Origin: Bacteroides sp. CAG:144
GTDB taxonomy: Bacteria; Bacteroidota; Bacteroidia; Bacteroidales; UBA11471
Assembly (NCBI GenBank): GCA_000434215.1
Contig: HF999686.1
Span: 1-7,507, forward strand
DNA length: 7,507 nucleotides
Direction of reading: 5' to 3'
Position numbers and translations under genes: made by a program. Positions 6,167 through 7,507 of the stretch are shown here, piece by piece (positions within the stretch are counted from its first letter, which is position 1; the number at the start of each line of letters is the position of its first letter). Below the pieces are notes generated by a model that saw nothing but the letters and a program-made list of their open reading frames with translations, had not been told where the DNA came from and did not search any database.

Positions 6167-7507
6167 GTGATGCCTCCTTTCCGATAATCCAATTGACCGA
6201 TTGTTGATATTCTTTCCACATTTTACTATACATGCCGTGTTTATCGATCAATTCGTGATGCGTGCCTTGTTCCATAATTCTACCTTTGTCGATAACGATA
6301 ATATTGTCCGCGTTGGTAATGCTCGATAACCGGTGCGCGATCATGAGAACCGTTTTCCCTGCTGTCAATTCTTTTAGCGCTTTTTGTATTTTATGTTCAT
6401 TTTCCGGGTCAGCAAAAGCCGTTGCTTCATCAAGAACGATGATAGGTGCATTTTTAAGAATAGCTCGTGCCAAGACGATTCTCTGCTGCTCTCCTCCCGA
6501 TAGATAAGTACCTTCTGTTCCTATTTTTGTATTCAGACCTTGGGGTAATCGGTCGACGATTTCCCTGCACTGTGCCATATCTATGGCCCGGTTTATAGCC
6601 TCCCCGTCGGCGTAGGGATTACCGTATGCGATATTTTCGAGTAGAGTCGTTTTGAATAGGCGGGGATTCTGAAAAACGAAGGAGATGTTTTTCATCAAAG
6701 TTTCCTGTGAAATGTCTTTTACATTCGTCCCGCCTATGAGTACTTGGCCTTCTTTCGTATCCCAGAAACGGGGTATGAGGCGGGCAATTGTCGTTTTTCC
6801 GCTGCCCGAAGCACCGACAAGAGCGATCCGCTGTCCTTGAAGAATGGTAAAACTGATGTCGTCAATGGCTTTTTCTTTACAATCGGGATAAGTAAATGAT
6901 ACATGGCTGAATGTAATATCGAATTTTGACATCGATGAAACGTTCTCATGGGAGGTCGAGAATTGTTCATAATTGATAAGACGGTTGAGCCTTCCGAGAG
7001 CTTCTTGCGCTTGACCCAATGCTTGGCTTAGGTACATGCTTTTCATGATACTTTGGGAAAAGACCGGCGTTATGAGGACAAATAAGAAAAAGTCGAGCAA
7101 TACCGGTGTGTAATGCCCCGTATTTCCTATCAGTAGTATGGCAAGGGGGGTAAGGAAGAATACAAAACTGTTGATGATGATTGTATAAAAAGACATTGGC
7201 TTTTCCCACATGCCGGTATAGGAAGATACCATTTGGTTGTAGTTCATGATACTTTTATAAAAGTTCTTGAACGAATAGATGGTTTGTTGGAAGACCTTTA
7301 CTACGGGTATTCCACGTACATATTCCACCGCTTCGGTATTCATATCTTCGAGTGATGTCATGTATGCGCGCATAAACTCTTTGCCTTTGGTATTCATGGT
7401 ATATCCCATGATAAACATGGCGATGACGACGGGGACGATACATGCCAAACCCAATTGCCAGTTGAATATTCCGATGAGTAATATGGTTATTGCAGGAACT
7501 AAAATAG
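6159..7507 (-). CDS. ABC transporter half-unit, first of pair, N-terminus outside window
   Basis: The frame is open to the window edge, so the true start lies beyond 7507; 448 residues are visible and about 130 are probably missing. The TTG at 7452-7454 is an internal leucine codon: upstream codons continue a typical membrane helix (I-F-N-W-Q-L-G-L-A). The visible part holds the later membrane helices and a complete ATPase domain: Walker [10 protein letters not shown] (6789-6815), Q-loop in F-V-F-Q-N, signature L-S-G-G-E (6489-6503), Walker B I-V-L-D-E with the catalytic Glu, and the switch His in M-I-A-H-R. The D-loop region reads A-T-A-F-A-D-P-E rather than the common A-T-S-A-L-D; the Asp is kept. 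The same variant occurs, as I recall, in YbtPQ/IrtAB-like proteins. Its last codons carry the Shine-Dalgarno sequence of the next gene, its presumed heterodimer partner. Confidence 0.92.
   Translation of the reverse strand, partial: ILVPAITILLIGIFNWQLGLACIVPVVIAMFIMGYTMNTKGKEFMRAYMTSLEDMNTEAVEYVRGIPVVKVFQQTIYSFKNFYKSIMNYNQMVSSYTGMWEKPMSFYTIIINSFVFFLTPLAILLIGNTGHYTPVLLDFFLFVLITPVFSQSIMKSMYLSQALGQAQEALGRLNRLINYEQFSTSHENVSSMSKFDITFSHVSFTYPDCKEKAIDDISFTILQGQRIALVGASGSGKTTIARLIPRFWDTKEGQVLIGGTNVKDISQETLMKNISFVFQNPRLFKTTLLENIAYGNPYADGEAINRAIDMAQCREIVDRLPQGLNTKIGTEGTYLSGGEQQRIVLARAILKNAPIIVLDEATAFADPENEHKIQKALKELTAGKTVLMIAHRLSSITNADNIIVIDKGRIMEQGTHHELIDKHGMYSKMWKEYQQSVNWIIGKEASHE
6173..6180 (-). promoter_or_regulatory. 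Strong Shine-Dalgarno for the second ABC gene
   Basis: The minus strand reads AAAGGAGG, six bases before the ATG at 6164-6166. It matches the canonical anti-Shine-Dalgarno pairing and has ideal spacing. It lies inside the last codons of the preceding ABC gene (G-K-E-A). The other starts in this window lack such a site, as expected in Bacteroidota. With the 8-bp overlap it suggests coupled translation and fixes the start. Confidence 0.7.

Noticed and set aside
7452..7454. TTG as the start codon of the first ABC gene
   Set aside because: The frame continues open to the window edge with a membrane-helix sequence, and about 130 family residues would be missing.

Overview
The window looks like chromosomal DNA from a Bacteroidales member of the Bacteroidota. 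Three things point there. Two genes encode the PepSY-like (DUF2874-type) secreted proteins that are abundant in that phylum. One lipoprotein has an acidic stretch straight after its lipobox cysteine, as in Bacteroidota surface-export signals. The likely promoters match the phylum's TAnnTTTG -7 box, and most starts lack a Shine-Dalgarno sequence. I cannot place the genus. I see no rRNA, tRNA, CRISPR array, insertion sequence or phage gene.

Every gene I support lies on the minus strand, so transcription runs from high to low coordinates. From the right edge: (1) a tandem pair of fused membrane/ATPase ABC transporter subunits (>7507-6159, cut by the window, and 6166-4430), overlapping by 8 bp and closed by a 12-bp hairpin at 4378-4405; (2) a two-component system, an OmpR/PhoB-type response regulator (4221-3535) then a membrane histidine kinase (3523-2252), 11 bp apart, with a good Bacteroidota-type promoter at 4304-4333; (3) two exported PepSY-like proteins, a small periplasmic one (2130-1690) and a larger lipoprotein with a duplicated domain (1668-796), ending in a hairpin terminator at 748-776; (4) a short exported protein of unknown function (449-120) with its own -7 box, closed by a perfect 23-bp stem-loop at 49-103.

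The two ABC proteins most likely form a heterodimeric exporter-fold transporter. Sequence features recall the YbtPQ/IrtAB-like branch, some of whose members move siderophores inwards, but the substrate here is unknown. The regulator, kinase and two PepSY-like proteins form the most interesting unit. No obvious terminator separates the kinase from the PepSY-like genes, so the four may be one envelope-sensing module in which the exported proteins act as sensor accessories or as outputs. That link is inferred from gene order only. I did not find a clearly new kind of system; the best lead is the kinase/PepSY-like cluster with its duplicated, probably surface-exposed lipoprotein.
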